Assembly: GCA_964461835.1 (NCBI GenBank)
Contig: CAYWVO010000010.1
Location: forward strand, 12,334 to 76,333
Source of the DNA: CAYWVO01 sp964461835
GTDB taxonomy: Bacteria > Zixibacteria > MSB-5A5 > WJJR01 > JAJRUJ01
DNA length: 64,000 nt
Reading direction: 5' to 3'
The notes under the pieces are model-generated. The model made no database searches. It saw only the letters and a list, made by a program, of their open reading frames with translations, and was not told where the DNA came from. A program made the position numbers and the translations under genes. The first letter of the stretch is position 1, and the number at the start of each line of letters is the position of its first letter. This document shows, piece after piece, positions 1-8,942 of this stretch.

Positions 1-172
1 CCTCTTTGCCGGCAAATCGACCGGCTAAGGCCCGGGCAGGATCGGGTCGGGAGAGCGAGACTTCCAGTTCATCGGAGGTGAAAATCTTCCTGGCGCACCG
101 CTCCGGAAAGCGGGAATATATTCGCTGAATCCGTGCGACGTGGACCAGGTCCGTCCCCAGCGCGATACTCAT
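1..172 (-). CDS. acpS: Holo-[acyl-carrier-protein] synthase, N-terminal part, cut by the window edge
   Basis: The reverse strand from 172 to the window edge reads 57 residues with no stop. It begins MSIALGTDLVHVARI and ends in AGRFAGKE. This matches the start of AcpS: the GTDLV block carries the Mg-binding Asp at residue 8, and the RFAxKE block carries the second metal ligand Glu. AcpS transfers 4'-phosphopantetheine from CoA to apo-acyl carrier protein in the cytoplasm. The ATG overlaps the TGA of the upstream DUF4340 gene (TGATG), so translation is probably coupled and the gene is the last visible member of the ABC-transporter operon. The family is usually about 120-130 residues, so roughly half is missing here. 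Confidence 0.85.
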   Translation of the reverse strand, partial: MSIALGTDLVHVARIQRIYSRFPERCARKIFTSDELEVSLSRPDPARALAGRFAGKE

Positions 173-1134
173 CAGCTTTCAGTGGTATCTGGTTTGGCAA
201 CCAAGTCGTCGAAAAGCGCGGTGATTCGGTCGTAGGTCGTCCTGAATGTTATCCCCACGGGTCGTTCCTGGTCCTTTGGTTTGACGAATATCCGCGACGG
301 GGCCGTGGTATCGTCGGCGAAGATCAACTCCTGTTTGTTGCCACCGGTGTCGACCACGGTCATCGAGAGGATAAGTTCATCAAACTGTGCCTCCTGTTCT
401 TGTTGCGACGGCAGGAATCCGCTGTACCCAAAATTCGCGACAGCGGCAAATTTATCGGCAGCGGTGGCCGAATCCGCGGGAGTCCAGTCAAATTCCGGAT
501 TGCGGGCAACGCGATACGTGGCACTGTCTGCTCGCGCCAAGTGCACCTCGCTGGTAGGGTATTCCCAGTGTAGTGCCGCGATCTCCGCCGGAGTCATAGT
601 CACCGCGCGACGATCCATCCAGCTTGAGGGGGGTTTGGTGTAAATTCCCGTAAACTTGCCTTTAGCCAAGAACACCGAATCGGAACCGACTCGACGGACA
701 TAGGTGTGGGTCATATCCTGCCCAATCCGTCCCAGAACAAACCGGCTGAGGGGCTGACCACTATCGAAAAACTTAATGACGGTTCCCGAAATTGTATCGG
801 TCTTGAATCGGGCCTGATTGGCGGGATTTATCGAGATCAGATCGGTGAGCACCATCTCATTGGTCGTCCGGATTACCTGGGCGATATCCGTCTGCGAGGC
901 CGGATACACCAGTTCGCTGTCAACCACCATTTGCCATTGACCGTTAGCGTCGAGAAACAAATGGTTCCATGTACCATACTTGATCGCCATGCTGTCAATC
1001 AGAGTAGAGTCGACCCAGAAGAAGTCACGGATGTTTTCCGTGGAGAGCCGTTTTTCCTCGGTGGACCGGATGATCAAAACGGCAACCAACGCAACCACGA
1101 AAATAACGGCAAGAATGAGAATATTCCGTTTCAC
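172..1134 (-). CDS. DUF4340 domain protein, membrane-anchored partner of a Gld-like ABC transporter
   Basis: This 320-residue protein starts at a GTG preceded by GAGGAG. It has one N-terminal membrane helix at about residues 5-22, with the rest predicted outside the membrane. The body has the repeated pattern of DUF4340: short beta/alpha units with FVLGRIGQD and TYVRRVGSDSVFLAKGKF segments. It directly follows a GldG-like auxiliary protein, a permease and an ATPase. DUF4340 proteins are typically found there, so it is probably an extracytoplasmic accessory of that exporter. No catalytic residues can be named, and the substrate is unknown. Assignment rests on domain look and context. Confidence 0.75.
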   Translation of the reverse strand: MKRNILILAVIFVVALVAVLIIRSTEEKRLSTENIRDFFWVDSTLIDSMAIKYGTWNHLFLDANGQWQMVVDSELVYPASQTDIAQVIRTTNEMVLTDLISINPANQARFKTDTISGTVIKFFDSGQPLSRFVLGRIGQDMTHTYVRRVGSDSVFLAKGKFTGIYTKPPSSWMDRRAVTMTPAEIAALHWEYPTSEVHLARADSATYRVARNPEFDWTPADSATAADKFAAVANFGYSGFLPSQQEQEAQFDELILSMTVVDTGGNKQELIFADDTTAPSRIFVKPKDQERPVGITFRTTYDRITALFDDLVAKPDTTES

Positions 1135-1150
1135 CGACTCCTCTCCCGAC

Positions 1151-2749
1151 CTACAATTTTATGCGACCGGCGGCAATGGCCGAGCGCCGGGCCTTCCGTG
1201 CCCGCCAGCGAATAAGACCAAAAATGACCACCAGCAGTGGTGGGCCCAGGATATTGGCATACTTGATGCGAAGCCGGGCGCCTTCCGAGAGAGTAGGGTC
1301 CAGCGGCCGGGAGGCATCCTCCCGCGAGCGAATCTCAATCAACCCTTCATCTTGCGCCAGCCAGTCTATGGCGTTGAGGAAAAATGCAAGATTTCCCGGC
1401 ATGCGCGCAGCTCGGTCACGCATAAAATCCCCATCCCCGACGGCAATCATCCGCGTCACCGGACTGCGATTCTGATGCACTGGCATATCGGTCACGCCAC
1501 TGTCCAGAATCCGCCGACCATTGAAGTAACTCCGAAAGATGCCAATCGCCGTCGCCGCTAACGGAATATGCGACTCGGAGAAATCGGCCAGTTTCATTTC
1601 CTGTTGCGGACTGATGCGATAGGGCGCTTTGCGCCGTCCGGATTTATCGGACGAAAAGACAATCGGCTCCACCACGACACCCAGGTCACCGGCAACCGTG
1701 GTATCCAGGGAACTGATGAATGGGAAGCTGACACTGTTTAATCCCTGGGCGATCAGGTTGTCTTCAGCAAAGGTGACCGCCTTCGGGAAAAACGGGTAAT
1801 CAACGGCGCTCTGGAAAGTGAAACTGCCCTGTTGCTGACGGACTGCGACCCGCTCATTCTGGGCGTCAATAACCAGGTCCTCATTGATTTTGAGTCCGTA
1901 GGAGGCCATCAACGTATCCAGGTTGGTCGTGAGATTGCTGGCCACCTGCGTCGTGGGGTCTACCTGGACCTTATTTATAAACCAGCCGACTTTTCCACCC
2001 CGCATGACAAACTGGTCGATGGCATAGAGTTCAAATGGTTTCACGCCACCGGTGGGACCGACAACCAATAAGGTCTGGATATCGTCCGGAATGAAATCGC
2101 CATGGTCGAGAATCACATCCCGGACCTGATACTGCCGTTGCAAAAGCTGGCCCGCAGTGGATAACTCACTTTGGATACTCGGTTCCCCATGTCCGCCCAG
2201 AATACCAACGGTGATCAGGGAGTCGGTGGTGATGCGTTTTATGGCGGAGGTCAGTTCGTATTCGAGGTTTTCGGTCGATTGCACCACCGGCAAGACTTCC
2301 CGCTTATCCGCATAGAGGATGGCAATGCCCATATAGACGCGCTTGAGTTCTATCTTGTCTTTCTCGATTGCGTTGACTTGAACTGCGGGAATATTCAATC
2401 CACGGGCTTCGTCTTCCTTACCCTCCTTGACCGGATCAATAATTTCAAACTTCATCTTGCCGCCCGCATGGGCCTTATAGTCATATAATTGATCCTTGAG
2501 GTACCGGGCGTTGGCGTTGTAGGGAGCCGGCAAGTCCTCGGTAAAATAGAGCTTGATCAACAGAACATCATCCAAGTCACGCATCACCTGCTTAGTGAAG
2601 TCCGACAGGGAGTACAAGCGGCCTTCGGTTAAATCCCAGCGAGCATAAACCGCCATACCGAGCAGATTGATCACAATCAGGACCGCGATGACCAGCACGA
2701 CGGTAGTCGCCGAACTCGCTCCAAACTGTATTTTCTTCTTGGTTGCCAT
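1151..2749 (-). CDS. GldG-like ABC transporter auxiliary protein
   Basis: The 532-residue protein has a membrane helix at about residues 14-36, a large extracytoplasmic region, and a second helix close to the C-terminus (about 500-518) followed by a basic tail. After the first helix comes RWDLTEGRLYSLSDFTKQV, the usual entry into the GldG/ABC_transp_aux domain; the WDLTxxxxYSLS pattern is diagnostic. A Rossmann-like segment (TVGILGGHGEP, then TLLVVGPTGGVKPFELYAIDQFVMRGGKVGWF) matches the DUF4350/GATase-like core of the family. The gene sits 13 nt after the permease. In Bacteroidetes gliding organisms GldG works with GldA and GldF; gliding itself is not implied here, since many non-gliding phyla carry the set. 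Confidence 0.85.
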   Translation of the reverse strand: MATKKKIQFGASSATTVVLVIAVLIVINLLGMAVYARWDLTEGRLYSLSDFTKQVMRDLDDVLLIKLYFTEDLPAPYNANARYLKDQLYDYKAHAGGKMKFEIIDPVKEGKEDEARGLNIPAVQVNAIEKDKIELKRVYMGIAILYADKREVLPVVQSTENLEYELTSAIKRITTDSLITVGILGGHGEPSIQSELSTAGQLLQRQYQVRDVILDHGDFIPDDIQTLLVVGPTGGVKPFELYAIDQFVMRGGKVGWFINKVQVDPTTQVASNLTTNLDTLMASYGLKINEDLVIDAQNERVAVRQQQGSFTFQSAVDYPFFPKAVTFAEDNLIAQGLNSVSFPFISSLDTTVAGDLGVVVEPIVFSSDKSGRRKAPYRISPQQEMKLADFSESHIPLAATAIGIFRSYFNGRRILDSGVTDMPVHQNRSPVTRMIAVGDGDFMRDRAARMPGNLAFFLNAIDWLAQDEGLIEIRSREDASRPLDPTLSEGARLRIKYANILGPPLLVVIFGLIRWRARKARRSAIAAGRIKL

Positions 2750-2762
2750 GACGCGTGTTCGC

Positions 2763-3479
2763 TCAGCTCCATTTCCGGCTTTCCATGGCGCGTACCGCCA
2801 GGAAAAGGAACAAAAAGATCATACTGATATAGTAGAGGAGATCTTTAGAATCAATCACGCCCCGGGCCATATTGCGAAAATGGTAATCGACGCTGATAAA
2901 CTCCAGCACCGACGCGACCGGAGCCGGGAAAAACGGGGTAAAACTCGCACTGAGATAAAACAGAGACATGATGACAATGGCGACCAAAAACGCGATGATC
3001 TGATTGGCGGTGATCGCCGAGGCAAACAAGCCAATCGCCAAATAGGTGCATCCCAGAAGGAACAGGCCGAGATACTGGCCGGCAATGGCACCAGTATCCG
3101 GATTGCCCAACATGTTTATGCTGATAAAATAGGTAAAGGTCAGTAATATCGTAACGGCCAGCAAAACCGCCGAGGCAATATATTTTCCGAGAATGATTTC
3201 CCAATCAGTCACCGGCAGGGTGACGAGCAGTTCGATGGTCCCTGATTTCTTTTCCTCGGCCAGAAGCCGCATGGTAATAGCGGGAATAAAAATCAAAAAG
3301 ACCACAGGCATCCACCCGGTCAACAGTCCCCGTAGCGAGGCCTGACCACTGATGAAAAAATCGAGGAAAAACAGCCAGCCGGAAATCACTAGGGCCAGCA
3401 CAATGATAATATACGCAATCGCGGAATTGAAATAGGTCGCCAACTCGCGTCGCGCAAAAATGACTGTATTCGCCAACAT
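2763..3479 (-). CDS. ABC-2 type transporter permease, GldF-like
   Basis: The 238-residue integral membrane protein has six predicted helices, the first at about residues 18-40. It contains the LLAEEKKSGTIELLVTLPVTDWEIILGKY segment, the cytoplasmic coupling region typical of ABC-2 permeases of the GldF/NosY type. A GAGGATACCG ribosome-binding site precedes the ATG. The gene lies 8 nt after the ATPase and 13 nt before the GldG-like gene, so the three very likely form one complex in the inner membrane. The transported substrate cannot be read from sequence. Confidence 0.88.
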   Translation of the reverse strand: MLANTVIFARRELATYFNSAIAYIIIVLALVISGWLFFLDFFISGQASLRGLLTGWMPVVFLIFIPAITMRLLAEEKKSGTIELLVTLPVTDWEIILGKYIASAVLLAVTILLTFTYFISINMLGNPDTGAIAGQYLGLFLLGCTYLAIGLFASAITANQIIAFLVAIVIMSLFYLSASFTPFFPAPVASVLEFISVDYHFRNMARGVIDSKDLLYYISMIFLFLFLAVRAMESRKWS

Positions 3480-3487
3480 CGGTATCC

Positions 3488-4432
3488 TCAGTCAGTTGCT
3501 GATGTAGTCAGATCGCGGAACACATCTTCCAGCGACTGCACATCCCGCCGCATTTCCAGAATTACCCAGCCGGCATCAACTACGGAACGGAAAACCTCTT
3601 CCCGCAGGTCCTGGTTTTTGTCGGTGGTGATTTCAATATGCGCAATCCCGTCAGCATCGACTTTCTTCTCGGTGACGGCGGTATTGGACAGCTCGTTCAG
3701 GCGGGTCGCAACTGCGTGCGGGTCGCCGTCCGCCTTGACTTGAACCATCAGCCGCTGCTGCCCGTGCATCCCGGCGCGGAGTGAATCCGGGGTACCGTCG
3801 GCGACCAGTTTGCCCCGGTTAATAATCAACACCCGGTTACACACTGCTTCCACCTCGGAGAGGATATGGGTGCAGAGAATGAGCGTCTTCTCCGCGCCGA
3901 GGCGGCCGATCAGACTGCGAATCTCCACGACCTGGTTCGGATCCAGACCAATGGTCGGCTCGTCCAGGATGAGAATTTCCGGATCGTGGATGATTGCCTG
4001 GGCCAGCCCGACCCGCTGCCGGTACCCCTTGGAAAGTTCCCCGATATCTTTGTGAATCACTTCACCCAGACCACACAACTCGATCATATCCATCAGACGC
4101 GGTCTTCGTGTTGCCACAGGCATTTTTCGCAAGGACTGAATCAGCTCCAGGTAATCAAGGACGTTCATTTCCGGGTACAGGGGGGTGGTCTCCGGCAGGT
4201 AGCCAATTCGTTTGCGCACCTCCAGGGAATGATCGAAAACGTCGTACCCATCCACCTTTACCGAACCGGAGGTCGCAGACATAAAACAGGTGATAATTTT
4301 CACGGTCGTGGTCTTGCCCGCACCGTTTGGCCCGAGAAAACCCAGGATTTCGCCTTTGGCGATATTGAAGGAGATGGAGTCGACCGCCGGTTGGTCGCCA
4401 TATTTTTTGACCAGATTCGATACTTCAATCAT
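3488..4432 (-). CDS. ABC transporter ATP-binding protein, GldA-like
   Basis: The 314-residue ATPase has a Walker A GPNGAGKTT at about 34-42, signature LSKGY at 133-137, Walker B ILILDEPT at 153-160 and an H-loop histidine (CTHIL) near 186. A C-terminal ~80-residue extension after the nucleotide-binding domain resembles the DUF4162-type tail of drug or gliding exporters. It is the first gene of the transporter operon, ahead of the permease, the GldG-like subunit, DUF4340 and acpS. No strong ribosome-binding site is visible before the ATG. It energises the permease at 2763-3479. Confidence 0.92.
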   Translation of the reverse strand: MIEVSNLVKKYGDQPAVDSISFNIAKGEILGFLGPNGAGKTTTVKIITCFMSATSGSVKVDGYDVFDHSLEVRKRIGYLPETTPLYPEMNVLDYLELIQSLRKMPVATRRPRLMDMIELCGLGEVIHKDIGELSKGYRQRVGLAQAIIHDPEILILDEPTIGLDPNQVVEIRSLIGRLGAEKTLILCTHILSEVEAVCNRVLIINRGKLVADGTPDSLRAGMHGQQRLMVQVKADGDPHAVATRLNELSNTAVTEKKVDADGIAHIEITTDKNQDLREEVFRSVVDAGWVILEMRRDVQSLEDVFRDLTTSATD

Positions 4433-4484
4433 AGCCGCTTAGGTATACACTCCCACCAACGTCGGTCCAAGTACAGCCAGTAAA

Positions 4485-4511
4485 TTTATACGCTCACCTG
4501 TCATAACGCAA
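4485..4511 (-). promoter_or_regulatory. Candidate promoter of the ABC-transporter operon
   Basis: On the minus strand TTGCGT (4506-4511) and TATAAA (4485-4490) are separated by 15 nt, placing a start about 45-50 nt upstream of the ATPase ATG. The -10 is good; the -35 and spacing are poor. Confidence 0.35.
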
Positions 4512-4613
4512 GGGTTTTTGCACGCGGCCGAACGCCGCCAGCCGCCAATCGGTTACACCGCCCCGCCATCGTGCTTCATACTCAGGGGAAAACGCAAAGT
4601 TCCCACGCGGGCC

Positions 4614-4655
4614 GGCAGAAAAATGGAAAAGCCGGCTGCCGGGCGGCAGTCGGCT
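4614..4655 (-). terminator. Rho-independent terminator after the OmpA-like lipoprotein gene
   Basis: An 11-bp GC-rich stem (4630-4640 with 4645-4655, one G-T wobble) with a 4-nt loop is followed on the minus strand by TTTTCCATTTTT. It lies 25 nt past the stop of the 4680-5306 gene, which it terminates. Confidence 0.85.
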
Positions 4656-4679
4656 CTTCTCCAAACTAATCCGTTGTGG

Positions 4680-5306
4680 TTATTCCAAATCAAACCCCAT
4701 AACCGATATTGTCGCGCGACGATTTCGGGCACGGCCGTCTTCAGTGTCGTTCGTCGCCTGAGGTTCCTGCTCACCCGCCGACGAAATGGCAATTCGTGAC
4801 AGATCGACATTATGAGTGTTCGCGAAATAGGACCGGACAGCATCCGCGCGCTGTTGCCCCAAGCGCAGGTTGTAGGCGTTGGAACCAACCGCATCGGTGT
4901 GCCCGGTGATTTCGATAATATAATCAGGATCCTGTTTGAGCCTTTCCGCCAGTCCGTCCAATTTCTCGCGGGCAAAATCCGTGAGTTCGGCGCTGTCAAA
5001 GCCAAAAAAGATTTCTTCGGTCATGACCGGTGCATAATCTTCCCGACAGCATTTCAGTGCCTTTTCCGCGGTGGTCATCGCTTCGGCAGTAGTCGTTTTG
5101 GCCTCGGTGAGTTGTTCCTGAAGGTGTTCGACCCGTTCTTCCAGGGAATCAACCTCGGTCTGTTTGGCCCACACCATTTCCTTCTCTTCCTCCGGTTTCT
5201 CTTCCGGACAACATGGTTCCTCGCGGAAGGCGCAGCCCGCTGACAGGATCAGTAGTAGGCTGATGCCTGCCAGTAATGCAAATCGCAAAACCCTGACTCC
5301 AGTCAT
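4680..5306 (-). CDS. OmpA/Pal-like peptidoglycan-associated outer-membrane lipoprotein
   Basis: The 208-residue protein begins with a lipoprotein signal: hydrophobic stretch, then lipobox LSAGC with the acylated Cys at residue 25. A short acidic, Cys-Pro rich linker follows, then a predicted coiled coil (about 45-85, EVDSLEERVEHLQEQLTEAK). The C-terminal half (about 95-208) is an OmpA domain with FGFDSAELTDFA and the peptidoglycan-binding core ITGHTDAVGSNAYNLRLGQQ, plus NRRATI at the end. It should anchor the outer membrane to peptidoglycan, as Pal does, although no tol genes are nearby. A GGAGGA ribosome-binding site precedes the ATG. The coiled coil resembles Lpp-like spacers and is more than a minimal Pal carries. 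Confidence 0.88.
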   Translation of the reverse strand: MTGVRVLRFALLAGISLLLILSAGCAFREEPCCPEEKPEEEKEMVWAKQTEVDSLEERVEHLQEQLTEAKTTTAEAMTTAEKALKCCREDYAPVMTEEIFFGFDSAELTDFAREKLDGLAERLKQDPDYIIEITGHTDAVGSNAYNLRLGQQRADAVRSYFANTHNVDLSRIAISSAGEQEPQATNDTEDGRARNRRATISVMGFDLE

Positions 5307-5440
5307 AAATCCTCCTCAACCATTACCAAAAGACTTCCTTAACATCGATCGACGATCGTGGCTAAAAACTGAATCGTCCCCCCATCCGGTTTCGTTCATC
5401 CATCTAAAAAAGTCCTTAGACCTGTCCAGACTTGGCGACC

Positions 5441-5469
5441 AAGGTACCGGGGTGCAAAATGGCCGTCAA
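5441..5469 (-). promoter_or_regulatory. Candidate promoter of the OmpA-like lipoprotein gene
   Basis: On the minus strand TTGACG (5464-5469), a 17-nt spacer and TACCTT (5441-5446, followed by GG) form a promoter of the TAnnTT type. The implied leader to the ATG at 5306 is about 130 nt. Confidence 0.5.
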
Positions 5470-5535
5470 GAGAAAAATCGAGAAGTCACCGGCAAATCAT
5501 ACCGGCAGCCGGCAGCCCTCCGTGAATATGAATCG

Positions 5536-7230
5536 TCACATCGTGCACGGTGCGAAACTCTGTCGGAAGACAAAATTTACCAAAACGAGCACATCGAGGG
5601 GATCAATGTCCCCATCGCAGTTGCAGTCGCCGAAACTATCATGCGGTTCAATCCCCGTACCATAACGGTACACATAATTCACCAGCACGGTGACGTCCAC
5701 CGGGGTGATCTCCTGGTCGTTATTCATGTCCCCCGGGGACAACATTTCGGCGGCATACACGTAACTGGCGGCGGTCATATCAGACGAGAGGTGCGAAATG
5801 ACCCCCAGCGCGTGATCCACATCGGGGAACAATGGAACATAGATCACCCCATCACCAGTTTCCTGGTCCACACTCGCGTGCTCAGTGGTCGCCCCAACAC
5901 CGGCGGCATCAATCGGGGTTATGCTCATTGCCCACTGTTTATAGTTCTGACCGTTAAAATCTACTTTCAGAATCGGGCCGGGGGTTCCGTCTTTGTCAAA
6001 CCGCGTATAATTTGCCGCCCATCCCTGGGGACGAGTACTGCTGGTCTGGCTGCGTTCCACCGGGTAGACCGTCTCCGTGAAGTCAAGCATCAGCTGGGGA
6101 TAACTGGCACCCTCTTCGTAATGAACACCATCGTCCCGGGTATCGGTGAAATAATTCCAACTCGTGAAATCCGGGAATTGTTCGGCAAATGAGGTCCCGT
6201 AGGCCACCAGGCCAGAATCGATTGATTCGCTGGCGCCATAGTAACGTATGTACTCCCAGATCGCGGGAACGATCGCCGTACCGAACGACTGCCGGAGAAA
6301 CGACCCAAAGATAAAGGTAGAGTACATATGGAAGGAGTTCTCTTTCAGTGAGGTATAAGGAGTGACAAAGAAATCGTCCAGGTAGTTATAATTGTCGTTG
6401 ACCTCATCAAAGACTTCGTCCTCGACGTAGGTGGCACATAACTCATAGAAATAGGTCTCATCGAATCGATCATAGGCATACTGGCACGCATGGTTGAATT
6501 CGTGCGCCACGGTCACTTTGGCCGCGCCGATCTCGTCGCCTTCAGGATCGTCATTGGGTGGGAAATTGATGAAATTCTTGTGTACGGAAATATAGGAGGT
6601 GTAGTCACTCCAGGGTTCCGGCCCGGCCAGCTCCGGCTTACAGTAGCCATAATAACTCATGGCTTCGGTGTAGATGTCATAGCGATTATCTCCACCGGCG
6701 CCATCGTCTGTCGGGGGTTGCCGGAAGCCATGATTGAATATTTCATGACGCCAACTGGAATCTGCGTAAAGGGCAATTCGTTCGATAAAATCGGGCACCC
6801 CGCTGCCGTCCAAATCTTCGGTGGGCACCCCGTGGAGACCGGATAGATCATAATGAATTTTGAAATAGCCCTCAGGCGAGTCGTAGGTGTACGCCCGCAC
6901 CGGACGATCCAATTCCTGATAAATTGCCGCCTGAATTTGGGGGCTAAACCCCGGCGCCTGCTGCAGAGCCTCCTTGACAATCGGTGTGGCACAACGACCG
7001 ACTATTGCCTCGTCAGGCCGGTATTGGGCCGGGATCAACTCTGGTGAACGAATGGTGTACAGTTTGTAGAGTGTTCCCAACTCCTGACTCAACGTACCGG
7101 AAGCCATCGCCCGATCGATCCGCTCCAGACCGGCCGAACCGGAGTAGGCAAACAGGGTACTTTGGGGTAGCAGCACCACACCAAGGACGATGCAACAGCG
7201 AATTGCGATTGGAAGTATGCGGGATGTCAT
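5536..7230 (-). CDS. Secreted putative metalloprotease (MXAN_6640-like) with C-terminal dockerin
   Basis: The 564-residue protein has a signal peptide (hydrophobic 8-27, ending TLFA). The central domain contains HEFNH at 243-247 with a downstream glutamate in YELCATYVEDEV. This HExxH...E arrangement is that of gluzincin-like peptidases and resembles proteins annotated as MXAN_6640 family. Residues about 505-560 hold paired dockerin-type calcium loops (GDMNNDQEITPVDVTVLVNYVY and GDCNCDGDIDPLDVLVLVNFVF). In this lineage such dockerins end many exported proteins and need not imply a cellulosome. It has its own promoter at 7286-7313. Peptidase activity is inferred from the motif only; the substrate is unknown. 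Confidence 0.75.
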   Translation of the reverse strand: MTSRILPIAIRCCIVLGVVLLPQSTLFAYSGSAGLERIDRAMASGTLSQELGTLYKLYTIRSPELIPAQYRPDEAIVGRCATPIVKEALQQAPGFSPQIQAAIYQELDRPVRAYTYDSPEGYFKIHYDLSGLHGVPTEDLDGSGVPDFIERIALYADSSWRHEIFNHGFRQPPTDDGAGGDNRYDIYTEAMSYYGYCKPELAGPEPWSDYTSYISVHKNFINFPPNDDPEGDEIGAAKVTVAHEFNHACQYAYDRFDETYFYELCATYVEDEVFDEVNDNYNYLDDFFVTPYTSLKENSFHMYSTFIFGSFLRQSFGTAIVPAIWEYIRYYGASESIDSGLVAYGTSFAEQFPDFTSWNYFTDTRDDGVHYEEGASYPQLMLDFTETVYPVERSQTSSTRPQGWAANYTRFDKDGTPGPILKVDFNGQNYKQWAMSITPIDAAGVGATTEHASVDQETGDGVIYVPLFPDVDHALGVISHLSSDMTAASYVYAAEMLSPGDMNNDQEITPVDVTVLVNYVYRYGTGIEPHDSFGDCNCDGDIDPLDVLVLVNFVFRQSFAPCTM

Positions 7231-7285
7231 CTGATCTCCGTCTGATCAGTATTTTGTTGCGCGCAAATACGTTATCACCATAAAC

Positions 7286-7313
7286 AAAATAACTGATTCG
7301 GCACATTTGTCAA
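7286..7313 (-). promoter_or_regulatory. Promoter of the dockerin-tailed metalloprotease gene
   Basis: On the minus strand a perfect TTGACA (7308-7313), a 16-nt spacer and TATTTTG (-10 at 7286-7291) are seen, with a start about 50 nt before the ATG. The -10 matches the Bacteroidetes TAnnTTTG style. Confidence 0.6.
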
Positions 7314-7438
7314 TGATCGACTCTGCTGGCAGGTAATCACACATGCCTCCTCCCCTCCCTATATCGGCATACGGACACCATAACAAAGCCGTTAGAATCT
7401 ATTGAACGGCAAAAAGATAATTGGAAACAGCCCACGTA

Positions 7439-8251
7439 TCATCGCGCGTCGGGAGGAATGAACAGCCGTTCCGGCACCGTGGGATTGTATTTTTCTGCCA
7501 AAACTTCCCATTCATAGATGCCGGGACCGGAGAGGTTTTCCCAATCTGCGGACTCCAGCCGCCAGAAAGGATATGCCTGGGAAAAATCATCGTAGTCGAC
7601 TCTGAATACCCAGCGATTCCCAGGAGTCTCATCTCTCCAGGTGACAGATTTTAACCGGGACCGCCACAAGTCCAGTTCCATCACCCGTCCCTGCTCATCA
7701 CTAATGGTGAAGTGCTCAGGATCGTGTTTCGCCCGCGCCAAATCGTTCGCCGATAATCGTTCGGGCAGCAGGGCACTCACGCCGCCGGCGAACAATCGGA
7801 GAAATCCCCCAAATGGACGGATGTCGAGCGTGAAGTCCTCGGGTTCCAAGTCGCGCAAATGTCCCCGGAGTGTCTCGCGCTCCCGGTGAAGCACCAGCAC
7901 GTAGTTCGAATCGATTACCCACCCCGTGAAGACCGGGACATCCATCGGGCCCTTGCCGACAACGTGGTAGGAGGCAGGCCTGCGATAGTCGATGCGAAGA
8001 ATCAGATCGCTGTGCGGGTCGACTTCACGGACCCGCCACCGCAAGCGAAATGAAGCGGTCTTTGTGCTGTCCTGCCGTAGCAGGACCTTTTGCCGCAGGA
8101 CGGCATAGCGTTGCGCCAATGCCGATTCTTTCAATGGTGGGCGACTCGAAGCACAGCCGATAAACACCATGAAGCCGAACATGAGACACCAGCATCCGGC
8201 CAAACGAGAGCAGTTAAAAAGGTTCGGCACGTTTGGTGGGTCTCCGGTCAC
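7439..8251 (-). CDS. Outer-membrane lipoprotein, LolB/DUF4292-like (tentative)
   Basis: The 270-residue protein has a hydrophobic N-terminus ending in lipobox FIGC (Cys at about 33), so it is probably a lipoprotein. The rest looks like an antiparallel beta sheet, with short strands (FRLRWRVREV, LILRIDYRRPASYHVVGKGPMDVPVFTGWVID) that recall the LolA/LolB or DUF4292 fold binding lipid acyl chains. The GTG start lies 6 nt after the stop of the site-2 protease gene and has no clear ribosome-binding site, so translation may be coupled. It is the last gene of the long block transcribed from rplM onwards. The function is a guess from fold-like pattern; a plain hypothetical lipoprotein is the safe call. 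Confidence 0.55.
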   Translation of the reverse strand: MTGDPPNVPNLFNCSRLAGCWCLMFGFMVFIGCASSRPPLKESALAQRYAVLRQKVLLRQDSTKTASFRLRWRVREVDPHSDLILRIDYRRPASYHVVGKGPMDVPVFTGWVIDSNYVLVLHRERETLRGHLRDLEPEDFTLDIRPFGGFLRLFAGGVSALLPERLSANDLARAKHDPEHFTISDEQGRVMELDLWRSRLKSVTWRDETPGNRWVFRVDYDDFSQAYPFWRLESADWENLSGPGIYEWEVLAEKYNPTVPERLFIPPDAR

Positions 8252-8257
8252 ACGGAC

Positions 8258-8914
8258 TCAAAACGCAATTTGGATTCCGGCAAATAACCACGCTAATACC
8301 TTAACGAACGGACCGATAACCAGCCAGATCGGGGATACCGGGGTCAGAAAGCCAATCGCAATCAACCCGAACAGAAACATCGGGCCAATTTGCTGGAATT
8401 TCATCAGGGGCTCTTCCCAGGTGTGTGGCGCCAGACCGAGGATGATTTTCGACCCGTCAAGCGGTGGAATAGGAATCAAATTGAAAAAGGCAAGCGCCAA
8501 GTTCATGACCAGACCCCAGAAAAGGATCACTGCCAGACCACCGGCAAAACCGGATTCCGGTGCAACCGCTCCCAATCCGGTGAGTCGCAACAGAATGCCG
8601 CAACACAAGGCCAGGAGAATATTTGACGCGGGGCCCGCGGCTGCCGAAAGGAACATGCCGAATTTCGGATCACGGAAATTGAAAATGTTGACCGGCACCG
8701 GCCTGGCCCAGCCGAACATCCCAGTGATAAAGAGCACCAACGTCCCCATGACATCCAGGTGTTTCAATGGATTCAGAGTCAGCCGCCCCGTCGCCGCGGC
8801 AGTAGGATCTCCAAGTTTGTACGCCGACCAGGCATGGGCAAACTCATGGATGGTCAATGAAAAAAGTATCACCGGTACGAAGGGAATCAGAAATTGAGGA
8901 TCAAGAAAGAGCAT
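8258..8914 (-). CDS. Site-2 protease family (M50B) membrane metalloprotease
   Basis: The 218-residue multi-pass membrane protein carries the zinc-binding HEFAH at residues 23-27 in the first helix and NLIPIPPLDGSK at about 165-176 providing the third metal ligand (Asp of the DG pair). It has no PDZ domain and is much shorter than RseP (about 450 residues), so it belongs to the compact site-2 protease group common in archaea and many bacteria. It probably cleaves a membrane-embedded substrate. The neighbours, a glycosylase and a lipoprotein, give no clue to the substrate. Confidence 0.88.
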   Translation of the reverse strand: MLFLDPQFLIPFVPVILFSLTIHEFAHAWSAYKLGDPTAAATGRLTLNPLKHLDVMGTLVLFITGMFGWARPVPVNIFNFRDPKFGMFLSAAAGPASNILLALCCGILLRLTGLGAVAPESGFAGGLAVILFWGLVMNLALAFFNLIPIPPLDGSKIILGLAPHTWEEPLMKFQQIGPMFLFGLIAIGFLTPVSPIWLVIGPFVKVLAWLFAGIQIAF

Positions 8915-8942
8915 CAGCCCGCTCCACTATGTTTGTTCTCAC

